A stretch of 46,745 bases of DNA from a virus. Position 1 is the stretch's first letter. Every line of letters begins with the position of its first letter. The stretch spans positions 1-46,745 of IMG/VR virus record IMGVR_UViG_3300046477_000310. One strand, written 5' to 3'. Positions 28,698 to 37,497 of the stretch are shown one piece after another. The notes below the pieces were generated by a model. It had not been told where the DNA came from. It worked only from the letters and a program-made list of their open reading frames with translations, and did not search any database. The position numbers and the translations under genes were made by a program.

Positions 28698-28925
28698 ATG
28701 GCTGATGTGCAACCGATCCGGCAACCGGAAGAGGAGCTGCTTACGCCTCAGGAATTGGCAAAGCTCTGGAAGTTTGATGAGAGCACCATCCGGCGATGGT
28801 TTATGGATGAGCCTGGAGTCGTGGTTTTCGGAGAGGAAGACCGACGCGACGGAAAGCGGCAACACACGAAGCTTAGAATCCCCCAAACGGTGGCCCAGCG
28901 TGTCCTTAAATCCCGCATGCGGTAG
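28698..28925 (+). CDS. Excisionase-like HTH protein
   Basis: 75 aa with AAGGAG upstream. The segment LLTPQELAKLWKFDESTIRR, WFMDEPGVVVFGEED is the winged-helix layout of MerR-like or AlpA/Xis proteins. It stands directly before the integrase, the usual place of a recombination directionality factor. It would bend attP DNA and favour excision. A transcription-factor role is also possible. Confidence 0.75.
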   Translation: MADVQPIRQPEEELLTPQELAKLWKFDESTIRRWFMDEPGVVVFGEEDRRDGKRQHTKLRIPQTVAQRVLKSRMR

Positions 28926-28935
28926 AATTCCCGCC

Positions 28936-30063
28936 ATGCTCACCATATGGCGACGCCACGTTCCCGCCTGCCCGCACAAGGCAAAGGGCCGAGACTACCT
29001 GAAATGTAGTTGCCCGATCTGGGCAGATGGCTATGTCAATGGAAAGAGGGAGTTTCGCAAGAGCCTAAAGACCAGGGATATGGCCCGCGCCCGCAAGAGG
29101 GCGGCTGCTCTGGAAGATCCGGGCGAGGCGAAGGTATCCAAGCCGGTGCGCGAGGCTGTGTCTCAGTTCCTGGCGCATTGCAGAGCGCACGGAACGCAAG
29201 ACTCGTCACTCCGAAAATACACCGGCAGCATGAACGCCTTCCAAGCCTACTGCGAAAAACGCGGCTTCGATAGCGTGGACGAACTGGATGTGGTCGCACT
29301 GGATGACTACCGCACCGATCGCAATGTGGCTCCGGTAACAATCAAGAACGAGTTGCGCCTGTTGCGCTACTTCTTCAAGTTCTCTCAGGCCCGTGGATGG
29401 CACAATGCGAACCCGGCCAAAGAGATTCCCTTCCCAAGCATCCAGCCCACAGACAAGCAGCCCTATACACGGGGGGAGTTCGATGCCATCCTGAACGCCG
29501 CCTCTCGCATCGGTCACGTCGATTATGAGCGGCTGAGGGCTAGGGCGATGCTTCTCACTATGCGCTATACGGCGCTTCGTATCAGCGATGTGGCGTTATT
29601 GGCGCGAGACCGCATTACGCTGGATGGGAAGCGGTGGAGAATCTTCGTACGTACCGGCAAGAAGGGCAATCCAGTCTTCCTCCCCGTCCCGCAGGAACTC
29701 AAAGACGCCTTGGACGCTGTGCCCAAAAAGAGCGAGGCTTACTTCTTCTGGCTAGGCCAGAACTCTCCCCGAACCATGACGGGCATTGCTAACCGGGTCA
29801 TGCGCTCAGTCTTCAAAAAGTCAGGGGTTAAGAAGGCCCATGCGCACCGATTCCGGCATACCCTGGCGACGGAACTACTAGGCCAAGGGGCGACCTGTGA
29901 CGAGGTGGCCGACGTTCTGGGCAACAGCGCAGAGATGATCCGCAAGTATTACGGCCAGTGGTCGCCGGTGCGTCAGGCCCGCATAGATGATTTAATGGAG
30001 AAGGTTCACTCGGCGGCGACCTATACCCCCACGAATATTGTACCGATCAGGAGGAAGGCGTGA
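28936..30063 (+). CDS. int: Tyrosine-family integrase
   Basis: 375 aa. The N-terminal region has CSCPIWADGYVNGKREFRKS, an arm-binding-like domain; a SAM-like core-binding domain follows (VSQFLAHCRAHGTQDSSLRK). The catalytic domain shows the first arginine (RYTALRISDVALL), the lysine in a beta turn (VRTGKKGNPVFL), HxxR in AHAHRFRHTLATELLGQG, and the tyrosine in EMIRKYYGQWSP. The start at 28936 has a weak ribosome site. It makes the phage temperate. The attachment site probably lies just downstream (30.4-30.6 kb). Confidence 0.94.
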   Translation: MLTIWRRHVPACPHKAKGRDYLKCSCPIWADGYVNGKREFRKSLKTRDMARARKRAAALEDPGEAKVSKPVREAVSQFLAHCRAHGTQDSSLRKYTGSMNAFQAYCEKRGFDSVDELDVVALDDYRTDRNVAPVTIKNELRLLRYFFKFSQARGWHNANPAKEIPFPSIQPTDKQPYTRGEFDAILNAASRIGHVDYERLRARAMLLTMRYTALRISDVALLARDRITLDGKRWRIFVRTGKKGNPVFLPVPQELKDALDAVPKKSEAYFFWLGQNSPRTMTGIANRVMRSVFKKSGVKKAHAHRFRHTLATELLGQGATCDEVADVLGNSAEMIRKYYGQWSPVRQARIDDLMEKVHSAATYTPTNIVPIRRKA

Positions 30064-30434
30064 AGCACAGACCGCGTTATGGCTCTAAAAAATATCATCG
30101 AGAACGCCTTCTGTCGGCGCAAAATTGGCTTTGTTTTTGGTGCTCGCGTCGATTGAATTGGGCTCAAAAAGATATACGCCCGACACTGGATCACGTAATA
30201 CCTCAGTCAGAAGGAGGAAGCCATGAAGCCGAGAATTTAGTAGTGGCGTGCTATCGGTGCAATTCGGAGAGGAATTTCGATCTACTTCACGCGAGGAGGA
30301 ATGGGATTCACTGGAACGCCTCAAATCCGCCGTCAACGCTCGACGGGTCAATGACGCGAAACCGAGGTGCCACTCATACTGCCACTGAGAAAATCGGGCA
30401 CAATTTAGGCACAGAGCTAGCAGTAGCGCAGTAA
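30060..30434 (+). CDS. HNH endonuclease overlapping the integrase end
   Basis: 124 aa from a GTG overlapping the integrase TGA. It has the HNH signature WLCFWCSRRLNWA, then LDHVIPQSEGGSHEAENLVV, then ACYRCNSERN. The C-terminal 15 residues are encoded by the first copies of the attP direct repeats, so the reading frame may differ in the integrated prophage if crossover occurs here. It may be a free-standing homing-type or processing nuclease. Confidence 0.85.
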   Translation: MKHRPRYGSKKYHRERLLSAQNWLCFWCSRRLNWAQKDIRPTLDHVIPQSEGGSHEAENLVVACYRCNSERNFDLLHARRNGIHWNASNPPSTLDGSMTRNRGATHTATEKIGHNLGTELAVAQ

Positions 30435-30583
30435 GTAGCTGAAACACAAGGAGAAGCAAATGTATCCAGAGATTATGGTGATTTTGTCCCGCCTACGAAG
30501 AATCAGTAAGTTGCTGAAACTGCATAATGCCTAGATGGTATAAACGGCATAAAGTGCAGGGTCTGGGCACAATTTGGGCACAG
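30396..30583. other. attP: Candidate attP region with paired direct repeats
   Basis: Two repeat families are nested. The outer pair is GGGCACAATTTAGGCACAG (30396-30414) and GGGCACAATTTGGGCACAG (30565-30583), each itself two GGGCACA-type heptamers 11 bp apart. The inner pair is CAGTAAGTAGCTGAAAC (30429-30445) and CAGTAAGTTGCTGAAAC (30504-30520). Heptamers on one helical face flanking a core are usual for integrase arm sites. The location right after the integrase agrees. The crossover core cannot be fixed without the host junctions. Confidence 0.6.
30460..30534 (+). CDS. Microprotein reading frame inside the attP region
   Basis: 24 aa (YPEIMVILSRLRRISKLLKL plus 3). It has a textbook AAGGAG ribosome site 6 nt before the ATG. 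The predicted helix is amphipathic and basic. It contains the second inner repeat. It could be real or a by-product of the repeat region. Confidence 0.35.
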   Translation: MYPEIMVILSRLRRISKLLKLHNA

Positions 30584-30632
30584 TGGTTAGCCTCAAGTCC
30601 CCCATCAGCCGCGAAGTAGAATAGGAGCCATA

Positions 30633-30962
30633 ATGAAAGTCCTTATCGTTCTCTTGATGGCGCTGCCTGCGTTGGGTCAGCGGCACCCCGCTCCTGGCTG
30701 GATCGAGGTCGCGGATAATCCCGCGTATTACGACACAAGGACGCTCTACCGCGGAGACACGTTCCACAATCTAATGGATACCGCCATCTACGATCCATCG
30801 CCGTTTACTGGCTGGGATGGCTATCGTCTTTGGATAAACACGATTCCCGGTGAGCCAGTCCGCTGCAACGGTGACGATATGAGGGGCCAACAGGTATGCG
30901 TCGGAATTCACAGTTATGCGGGGATGTTTTTACTGCCATCCTATTTGGAGTCACCCATCTAA
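30633..30962 (+). CDS. Secreted protein near attP (possible conversion gene)
   Basis: 109 aa with AGGAG before the ATG. A signal peptide is clear (KVLIVLLMALPALG then QRHPAPGWIEV), with glutamine at the predicted +1 position. The mature part has DNPAYYDTRTLYRGDTFHNL and two cysteines (PVRCNGDDMRGQQVC) that may form a disulfide. It stands alone on the plus strand next to the attachment site, as lysogenic-conversion genes often do. Its 3' end overlaps the converging minus gene by 12 nt. Confidence 0.65.
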   Translation: MKVLIVLLMALPALGQRHPAPGWIEVADNPAYYDTRTLYRGDTFHNLMDTAIYDPSPFTGWDGYRLWINTIPGEPVRCNGDDMRGQQVCVGIHSYAGMFLLPSYLESPI

Positions 30963-31121
30963 TTTCTCCCGCAAACTGTTCATCAGCCGAGCCAGCTCTT
31001 TCCGCGCCGGGTGATTCGGCCCGAGGTAGCGGCTTAGAATCTCGTCCACCTGCGTAAACTCCTGCAGAACCAGCGTGCAGTGGCGGCGATCTACTTTAGT
31101 TGAATCTTGAATGGCTACCAC
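30951..31121 (-). CDS. Small helical protein, last gene of the late operon
   Basis: 56 aa from a GTG with AGGAG 6 nt upstream. Helical and charged (VDRRHCTLVLQEFTQVDEIL, PARKELARLMNSLREKLDG). It follows the 69-aa gene by 8 nt and converges with the secreted-protein gene. Confidence 0.6.
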   Translation of the reverse strand: MVAIQDSTKVDRRHCTLVLQEFTQVDEILSRYLGPNHPARKELARLMNSLREKLDG

Positions 31122-31129
31122 TGTTACTC

Positions 31130-31339
31130 CTAGTTCCCGCTCTTGATGGATCGAAGCTCTTTCAGCGACAGAATCAGCCGCTCCTCGGGGAAATACTGCA
31201 CTTCCTGCAGCTCCCCTTCTTCACTCAGTCTTGGCTGAATTCCCCACATCACCCCACCGGCGATGTATTCGACGCGCTCCACGGCCACCCCACAGAAGCC
31301 CGTTACGCAGTCTTTGACCGTATCGCCGAAGCCGATCAT
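31130..31339 (-). CDS. Small hypothetical protein after the phosphoesterase
   Basis: 69 aa. Beta-rich (GFGDTVKDCVTGFCGVAVER, then VEYIAGGVMWGIQPRL). The sequence KDCVTGFCGVAVERVEYIAG resembles short phage proteins that have an SH3-like barrel. The ATG overlaps the previous TGA. No firm family. Confidence 0.6.
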   Translation of the reverse strand: MIGFGDTVKDCVTGFCGVAVERVEYIAGGVMWGIQPRLSEEGELQEVQYFPEERLILSLKELRSIKSGN

Positions 31340-32652
31340 GCGGCCCTCTCGTCAATCTCTGTGTGGAAGAAATGATTGGTCAGGCCCTCATGCTTGTTCC
31401 ACACAAGGCCCTCAGCAATACGCAGATTGCCGGTAAACAGGTTGTTGGCGTGCCACTCGTCGGGAGGGCATAGTGCGCCGAAGCCACGCACCCTGATTCC
31501 AAACTTCTCCGCTAGAGAAACGGTGTGCTTATGCCCCACGTGGATCTCGCGGAAGAGGGCTGCTGCGAACTGTTCGGGGTAGGTTGTCGCCAGCCATATT
31601 CCGTAATCAGCCTGCTTCCCCTTGTCGCCGTGCATCAGGGCGAGGAGCACTTTTCCCCAGGCAACAAGCTTGTGGGGGATAGGCTGGTTGTCTACGAACA
31701 CATCAGGGTAGCCGTCAAACTTGCACTCAAGGGAATCGCCCAGAGTGAAGGTTGATAGAGTGTCGTGGTTTCCGGGTATGGGCTTTACGTCTACCGGAGC
31801 GATCATGCGCAGCTTCTCGATGTTCCGGCAGAACATGATGCGGACTTCCTTGTAGCTCTTGCGATAGCGGGAGTCTACGTCTACCTTCGTCCCGCCGAAT
31901 GTCGTGCCCTGGACATTGTCGGCCTGCAATACGTCATTGCCTACGCCGAGCACAATCCTGGATATATTGGCTCTGGATGCCCTCTGAATCAGCTTGTCTA
32001 TAGCCCGGTCATAGGTCTCTATAGCGATGCCGGTGTCGTAGTTCTGAAAGCCTGTCTCTTTGGAATAGGCGAGTTTGGCCGCGTGAAGGTCGGGAATCAA
32101 GAGCTCTAGAAGGTTGTCCGAGTCCTGCGTGGTGTAGATGACAGGCTTCGGGACAAACATGTGCTTCTTGGCTTCGGCCTTCAGTGCCTCAATCTCTGCC
32201 CTAGCGTCAACGATGTGCCGCTTCTGCTTTAGCCATGCCTTCACCTGAAACAGAGGCTCGGCAACCAGCTTGTCATTGACCTTGGCCCCAACCTCCCACT
32301 TGTTGCAAACGAACCGCTCAACCTCCCATACCTGCAAATCAATCTCGCAGTGCTCTACCAGTTGGTCGAGCGTGCAGATGCGCGTCTTGGGAAGTGAGAT
32401 GGTCCAGTTGTCGCCGTTGATTTCCTCGGACCGTCTTAGTTCGTCTACAGGAGGCCGTGAGACCGCTCCGGGGTCTTTGTATGGCCCTGAGAGTCCCATC
32501 GCTAGCTTCATATCGTCAATCGTGCTGCTTCCCACTCCATTGCGGAGCCGAATCTGGTCTCTGCTGAATTGCTTCGACCGGATATCTGCTTCTACTGCCC
32601 GCATCTTTGCTTCAGACAGTCGCGGTGTTGGCAAAGAACCCCCTTGGCACAA
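31336..32652 (-). CDS. Calcineurin-like metallophosphoesterase with N-terminal HTH region
   Basis: 438 aa from GTG at 32652; a TTG behind GGGGG and an inner ATG are alternatives. The C-terminal 260 residues carry the metallophosphoesterase motifs in order: LLIPDLHAAK (D-x-H), LGVGNDVLQADN (GND), IPGNHDTLS (GNHD), LALMHGDKG and REIHVGHKHTV (GHxH). The N-terminal 60 residues look like a helix-turn-helix (FSRDQIRLRNGVGSSTIDDM). Relatives in phages are thought to act on nucleic acids or nucleotides. It lies directly downstream of the tailspike-like gene, unexpected for a DNA enzyme. Confidence 0.85.
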   Translation of the reverse strand: MCQGGSLPTPRLSEAKMRAVEADIRSKQFSRDQIRLRNGVGSSTIDDMKLAMGLSGPYKDPGAVSRPPVDELRRSEEINGDNWTISLPKTRICTLDQLVEHCEIDLQVWEVERFVCNKWEVGAKVNDKLVAEPLFQVKAWLKQKRHIVDARAEIEALKAEAKKHMFVPKPVIYTTQDSDNLLELLIPDLHAAKLAYSKETGFQNYDTGIAIETYDRAIDKLIQRASRANISRIVLGVGNDVLQADNVQGTTFGGTKVDVDSRYRKSYKEVRIMFCRNIEKLRMIAPVDVKPIPGNHDTLSTFTLGDSLECKFDGYPDVFVDNQPIPHKLVAWGKVLLALMHGDKGKQADYGIWLATTYPEQFAAALFREIHVGHKHTVSLAEKFGIRVRGFGALCPPDEWHANNLFTGNLRIAEGLVWNKHEGLTNHFFHTEIDERAA

Positions 32653-32693
32653 CCTTTAGGCTCTAAAAACAGCAGGACTTCACAACAAATGAG

Positions 32694-35600
32694 TTATTGC
32701 TGGATTGCTACAGACCCTGAAAACGACACGTTTCCGCCGATCTTCATGGTCTGAGTCGGCGCGGCTCCGGTCACCGTAAAGGCATCTCCCGGCGCGGTCA
32801 GGGTCTCAGCCGTGCAGTTCAGCGTTCCCGTCCCAGGCGTGCTCGTGGCCGTCCAGTTGAGGCCGCTTATCGTCATGCTGCCCGTATTGGTGGACGTGCA
32901 GGCTGGGGCGAAGCAGGCCCGCGTAGACGAATCGCTCAGGGTCGCCGTGCAGACCAGCGTTCCGCTCGTGCTGATTGGCGTCGATAGCGGATTAGGAGTT
33001 ACCGCAATGGATACGACTGTAGGGCCGCCGCTCGGGTCGTAGGCTCCCAGCGTCGTGAGGTCCGTGCGCAGGGTGAATGGACTCATGTTCGCGTCCACCG
33101 CGTTGAAGCGGGGCGGATACATCGCCGCCACACCCGTCAGCGGTGTAGCCTGCCCAATGGCCTGAGAGCCAGAAACGAGCTTTAGCGAGGATAGGTCGAC
33201 CGGATAGACGGAGTAATTGATGAAGTTGGGTGCCGTCCAGCCATTCAAGCGCTTATTGATTGGGTCTGGGTTGCCCCATACATCAAAGAAGCTCGGCTCG
33301 ATATAGAGACCAGCCTGCGGGGGCGCATTGGAATAGGTGACGTTGACAGTTGAGCCGGGGGTATAGCCGCCCGCTGTCGTCATGTTGCTCTGAAAGCTGA
33401 CGAATGCGGTTTCCAGATACGTGAAGGCGTTGCATGTGCCGATGCCTCCAGCCTGACAATTGGTGTTGTCGTAGCTGGGCATAATGTTGTTGGCCCAAAA
33501 GTCTTGAGGGTAGTAGAAGGGCCAGAACCAGCGGTCGGGAGGCTCAAGGCCAGCGAACCCAACCCTGATGTTCTCCCACGTCCGAATTCCACCCGCAGCC
33601 ATTGCCGTGGGGTTGTAGATGATGGTGTTGTAGCTAACCCACTGCTTCTGGGTCAGGTTGCCGGGATAGTAGGCGGCGGCGGGGTAAGCGTAGGTCTGGA
33701 ATGACTCGAAGTTGTGTGTCATGGCTGAACCAATAGCAGCCACGCCGTACTGATAATAGAGTGCGTTGCCGATAACGAAGTCGGTCTGCGCGTGCTCTTC
33801 GAGACGGGCTGCAAACCAGTCAACCGGATTGACTCCGGTAACGCCAAGGCAGAATGGAGCGCTGGCATAGAGCGTGTTGCAGTTCGGTGCGCCCTGGTAG
33901 CCATAGAACTCATCCTCGTTGTCGTAGTTGTAGGAATCCTGCCGCTCTGAATGCCCACCGCCATAGCTTGCTGAAGTGTTCGAGCCGGTCGGCTGGAGGC
34001 GGTTGTACATATGGAAGCTGCGCGAGCCGCGGTCAGAGAAGAACGACGTTCCCTGAGATCCCGCTACCGCCCCATCCTCAAGGTTCAGGAAGGCAGCAGC
34101 GCGATCGGCTTGCAGATAGAAGGGGTGGTCGAGGAAAGAACCGTTACTCCCATACGCCTCCATGTGGTTGCCTTCATAAAAAGTGTCTATTGAGCAAGCC
34201 TGCCATCCGCTCTGTTGGGGGTTGCAATCATCGAAGTTTGAATTGGCGACTCTCTCATCATGAACGCCGATTTTGTTGAAGTTCTGAATACCAGTAGGCC
34301 GGATGCCCATTGAGCCGCCCCATGCGGCAGTCCCGCCAGTAACGGCGTTGTAGTTGTATCCAGGGCTTACGTTGCGAACGTGAACGCCGGAGATGAGCAC
34401 GTAAGAAAACGGCTGTGTCTGACCGTTGAAGGTGCCGAAGCCTACGCTGGCATTGGTGAGGCCGAACAGCGCATAAGGCCCAACAATGTAAGGCGAAGCC
34501 CATGAATTTACGGTGGCGTTCGCGCCGTCGATGATCGGCAGCTCGCCCGTCGTGGGGTTTGGTACGCCGCACATCTTGAATGCGGGCTTGCGGTCGGTGA
34601 AGGGTCCACCCGAAGGTGTGTTGATCTGGACCTGATTGTGGTACTCGGTGGGGCTTCCGTTCGCTCCCTCGTTGTGCAGTCTTACCTTGACGGGGCCGGT
34701 AAGCGTCTGCGGAATATCCAGCAGGCTGTGATAGGTCTGAGTAGGGCCAATCTCATAGATGGTTCCCCACGTCACGCCATCGGTATTCCCTGCTGGGCAA
34801 GGAACCTGCTCAACCTTGTCTGCATTTGCCGCTGGCAGGGTCGTGTGATCGAAGACGTTGATGGCAATTTCCGTGCAGGCATTTGTAGATGAATCGACGT
34901 GCGGGCAGGCTTTAATGTAATACGTTCCGGCTACGGTTCCTGAGTAGAAAACGGGCTGCGGAAAGGTCGCGAATTGCAGCGTTGCATTACCGCCGCCTGG
35001 AGCCGAAACAATCGTCCAGTCCATCGCCTGATTCGTGTTGCCGTAGACCTCGCCCTTTAGCGGGATATAGCGGTCGGTGAACGCATCCCTGGTGCCGGGA
35101 TTAGCAAACGCTTTGCCGAGCACGCCTGCATATCCGCCGCCGTTAGCGCCTACGACGTAGTGATGAATGCTGAACTTGGTTGGGTCGTCGTCGCTTGTCC
35201 ACTTTACGTCAAACTCAACCGTGGAATGGATGGCGAAGTTGCTGCTTGTGATTGATCCGGTGGTCGAGGTTACGCCCGCAACCGGCCCGACCTGAAAGTT
35301 GAAATATGCAGGCACATGCGCGATGGTCGGATGAGCCACAAGGCCCGAATCGGCGGTGTGATCTTCACTGTAAAGCCGAAAGGTTTCGGAGGCGTCACTG
35401 CCCGTGCTGATAATCTCCGCTGTGCCCAAACCGGTAAATCCCGCGCCCTGAGTTTTGAACAGAAATGCATTGGCCTCAGTCCCTGAGCCAGAGCCGCCGC
35501 TGTAGTTCAGCACAATGGTGGTGGATGTGCGCGAGACAATCGTATACGGGTGGTAGTTCAGATACGCCAGCGCCGACGAAGTAAACCCGTTGGCCCAGAC

Positions 35601-35840
35601 CACATCTCCCGCGGTGTAGGTGTTGTTGCAGGTAAGCGTGAGCGTCGAGCCGCTGAAACTGTAGGCGGTGCATTGCGCGTTACCGCCCCATACGCGGGCA
35701 AGCTCCTGACGCTCCGAACCGGCGAGCACATGGCCGGGATAGTTGTACTTGCTATAGGGCGGGGTCGTTACGACAACCTGGCTGAAGATCCAGCCGTTCG
35801 CAATGCCGAGTAAGACGAGCAGGGGCAGGAGCTTTTTCAT
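32694..35840 (-). CDS. Large exported tailspike-like / beta-helix protein
   Basis: 1048 aa. N-terminal signal peptide (KKLLPLLVLLGIANGWIFSQ, with Q at +1). The body is beta-rich. A jelly-roll-like first part leads to a section rich in Asn, Gly and aromatic residues (ISGVHVRNVSPGYNYNAVTG, NSNFDDCNPQQSGWQACSID) typical of right-handed beta-helices of polysaccharide-cleaving enzymes. The C-terminal 110 residues resemble an Ig-like fold (VSIAVTPNPLSTPISTSGTL). This composition suits a host-surface polysaccharide binder or depolymerase. The signal peptide suggests export. Overlaps the 151-aa gene by ATGA. Confidence 0.7.
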   Translation of the reverse strand: MKKLLPLLVLLGIANGWIFSQVVVTTPPYSKYNYPGHVLAGSERQELARVWGGNAQCTAYSFSGSTLTLTCNNTYTAGDVVWANGFTSSALAYLNYHPYTIVSRTSTTIVLNYSGGSGSGTEANAFLFKTQGAGFTGLGTAEIISTGSDASETFRLYSEDHTADSGLVAHPTIAHVPAYFNFQVGPVAGVTSTTGSITSSNFAIHSTVEFDVKWTSDDDPTKFSIHHYVVGANGGGYAGVLGKAFANPGTRDAFTDRYIPLKGEVYGNTNQAMDWTIVSAPGGGNATLQFATFPQPVFYSGTVAGTYYIKACPHVDSSTNACTEIAINVFDHTTLPAANADKVEQVPCPAGNTDGVTWGTIYEIGPTQTYHSLLDIPQTLTGPVKVRLHNEGANGSPTEYHNQVQINTPSGGPFTDRKPAFKMCGVPNPTTGELPIIDGANATVNSWASPYIVGPYALFGLTNASVGFGTFNGQTQPFSYVLISGVHVRNVSPGYNYNAVTGGTAAWGGSMGIRPTGIQNFNKIGVHDERVANSNFDDCNPQQSGWQACSIDTFYEGNHMEAYGSNGSFLDHPFYLQADRAAAFLNLEDGAVAGSQGTSFFSDRGSRSFHMYNRLQPTGSNTSASYGGGHSERQDSYNYDNEDEFYGYQGAPNCNTLYASAPFCLGVTGVNPVDWFAARLEEHAQTDFVIGNALYYQYGVAAIGSAMTHNFESFQTYAYPAAAYYPGNLTQKQWVSYNTIIYNPTAMAAGGIRTWENIRVGFAGLEPPDRWFWPFYYPQDFWANNIMPSYDNTNCQAGGIGTCNAFTYLETAFVSFQSNMTTAGGYTPGSTVNVTYSNAPPQAGLYIEPSFFDVWGNPDPINKRLNGWTAPNFINYSVYPVDLSSLKLVSGSQAIGQATPLTGVAAMYPPRFNAVDANMSPFTLRTDLTTLGAYDPSGGPTVVSIAVTPNPLSTPISTSGTLVCTATLSDSSTRACFAPACTSTNTGSMTISGLNWTATSTPGTGTLNCTAETLTAPGDAFTVTGAAPTQTMKIGGNVSFSGSVAIQQ

Positions 35841-36292
35841 TTGCCAGCCTTTGTGCAGGAGGTGGAGGCATAGGAGCCGTCCGAGTAGAGGTTGACTGTG
35901 CAGGTAAACGTGGCTACAACCGTGGCTTTCGTTGCGCCCTGGGTCACAGCAAGCGCAGGTACTGTCACCGTGGAGGTCTGCCCATTGGTCGTCAGCTTTA
36001 CCGTCTGCGGAGAGGCTGTTTGCAGAACGTCCAGCTCTTTCACCACATTCGGCGCAGGGTCACAGGCAAAGCTGGTGTAATAGGCAGGAAGAGGAACCCC
36101 GGTAGAGAAGCCAGAGAGCCATCCCAGCGCCCCACACGCCCCGCTGGTGCTCGCGGTCGCACCGAAGCGATAGGCGGCACCAGACGGCAGCGTTACCGTT
36201 GTGGCGGGGTTCTCTACCGCAACCTTGAACCACGTCTGGGCGCAGGCAGGCAACGTCACCGCCATCCAGAGGATGATTATTTTTAAGTCCAT
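35837..36292 (-). CDS. Small exported beta-rich protein
   Basis: 151 aa with AGGAG upstream. Signal peptide KIIILWMAVTLPACAQTWF, cleaving after ACA with glutamine at +1. The mature part is an Ig-like or carbohydrate-binding-like sheet (TVTLPSGAAYRFGATASTSG, LTTNGQTSTVTVPALAVTQG) with cysteine pairs. It is coupled to the tailspike-like gene and may be its partner. Confidence 0.65.
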   Translation of the reverse strand: MDLKIIILWMAVTLPACAQTWFKVAVENPATTVTLPSGAAYRFGATASTSGACGALGWLSGFSTGVPLPAYYTSFACDPAPNVVKELDVLQTASPQTVKLTTNGQTSTVTVPALAVTQGATKATVVATFTCTVNLYSDGSYASTSCTKAGK

Positions 36293-36325
36293 GAAATGTC
36301 TCCTGTGGTACGCTCAGAACCGCCG

Positions 36326-36454
36326 ATGCCTAAACACCTGTTTTCCATCTCGTTAGCAGTCAGTGCCGCTACCCTGACTTACCTGGTGGCATCACCCACC
36401 GCCCTACACAGATTCGTGCTAGCCTTTTCCTCGCTGGGCGGGCTAATGCGCTAA
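36326..36454 (+). CDS. Small opposite-strand membrane protein in the tail cluster
   Basis: 42 aa (PKHLFSISLAVSAATLTYLV, then ASPTALHRFVLAFSSLGGLM). One to two hydrophobic segments. It fills the gap between two exported-protein genes on the other strand and overlaps the next one's end by 4 nt. No good ribosome site, so the call is uncertain. Confidence 0.35.
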   Translation: MPKHLFSISLAVSAATLTYLVASPTALHRFVLAFSSLGGLMR

Positions 36455-37497
36455 GGGTGGTAGGTGATTACAACGATCCCTTGTCCACCCGACCCACCTG
36501 CACCATTCGCTCCCCTGAATCCACCAGATCCACCGCCGCCGCCATAGAGTCCTCCGGTGCCTCCATTTGCCCCTACCCCGGAATTTGAGCCACCACCGCC
36601 ACCAGCCCCACCGCCAGAACCATACGCCCCCCATTCGAGACCATTGCCGCCATTGCCGCCAACATAGGCGACGACGCCCACGCCACTCTTCGATCCGCCA
36701 CCGCCGCCGCCTGATGCTCCATTGCTATCGCCTGTCCCATTTCCAGCAGCAGATGTATCCGCCACTGCTCCTGCGCCACCGGCTTTCGATGCGCTGAAGT
36801 TCGCTCCGCCAGCACCGCCATTGTTTACGTTTCCGGGGGGTGAGCTTCCCGCCGCTCCACCGCCCGAACCACCACCACCGCCTGCACCACCTGCACCGCT
36901 GCCCGTATTACTCGCTCCACCTGCAGCTCCTGCGCCATTAGGCCCAGCCGCTCCACCACCACCAGCGAAGGCTGTGTGAGAATCGGGAGTACCAGCGGCA
37001 CCGCCGTTGAAGTGAGTCGTTCCCGTTCCGCCTGAGCCACCTGCCGCAGGCGTGCTGGTTCCATCACATCCTTTGCCACCCTTAGCGACTACCGAAGTGG
37101 TAAATGATGAGTCGCCACCGTTGCCACCAGTGCCGCTGGTTGTCCCGCCCGTGCCTGCCGCGCCTATGGTTACGGTAATGTTGGCGGTCGATGTATAGCT
37201 AACCGAATCGGCTCTGTATTCTCCGCCACCGCCGCCGGTGACATTCGATCCACCACCCAGGCCTCCTCCACACCCTCCGCCGCCTGCACCAATCGCAGCA
37301 ACCGTGATGGCGCTGCCATTTGTCGCAGCGTGCCATGTGACAGAGGCAGTGCAATACTCCTGAATGTTGCCGCCGCTAACGTATGCTCCAGTGCATACCG
37401 TTCCGGGCGGGGTAGTCGAGAGCATAGCTCCCCCTGGTCCGGGGATGCGAGATTGACCGCCAACCAAAAGCAGAAAGAAGCAAAGAAGGTAGCGCAT
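36451..37497 (-). CDS. Exported glycine-rich adhesin-like protein
   Basis: 348 aa. Signal peptide RYLLCFFLLLVGGQSRIPG with Q at +1. The rest is dominated by glycine (runs such as GGGGGSGGGAAGSS). The C-terminus, GGSGGQGIVVITYHP, is the ending seen in many glycine-rich phage tail adhesins. Glycine-rich sheets at tail-fibre tips bind surface sugars or proteins. The start overlaps the previous gene's TAA (TAATG). Confidence 0.75.
   Translation of the reverse strand: MRYLLCFFLLLVGGQSRIPGPGGAMLSTTPPGTVCTGAYVSGGNIQEYCTASVTWHAATNGSAITVAAIGAGGGGCGGGLGGGSNVTGGGGGEYRADSVSYTSTANITVTIGAAGTGGTTSGTGGNGGDSSFTTSVVAKGGKGCDGTSTPAAGGSGGTGTTHFNGGAAGTPDSHTAFAGGGGAAGPNGAGAAGGASNTGSGAGGAGGGGGSGGGAAGSSPPGNVNNGGAGGANFSASKAGGAGAVADTSAAGNGTGDSNGASGGGGGGSKSGVGVVAYVGGNGGNGLEWGAYGSGGGAGGGGGSNSGVGANGGTGGLYGGGGGSGGFRGANGAGGSGGQGIVVITYHP

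Noticed and set aside
28661-28705. 14-codon frame between the 61-aa gene and the excisionase-like gene
   Set aside because: Coupled at both sides, but too short to separate from chance; probably only helps translation to pass on.
36451-37497. Glycine-rich gene as a simple DNA repeat
   Set aside because: The frame is open for 348 codons, has a signal peptide, coupled start and an adhesin-type C-terminus, so it is a real protein.
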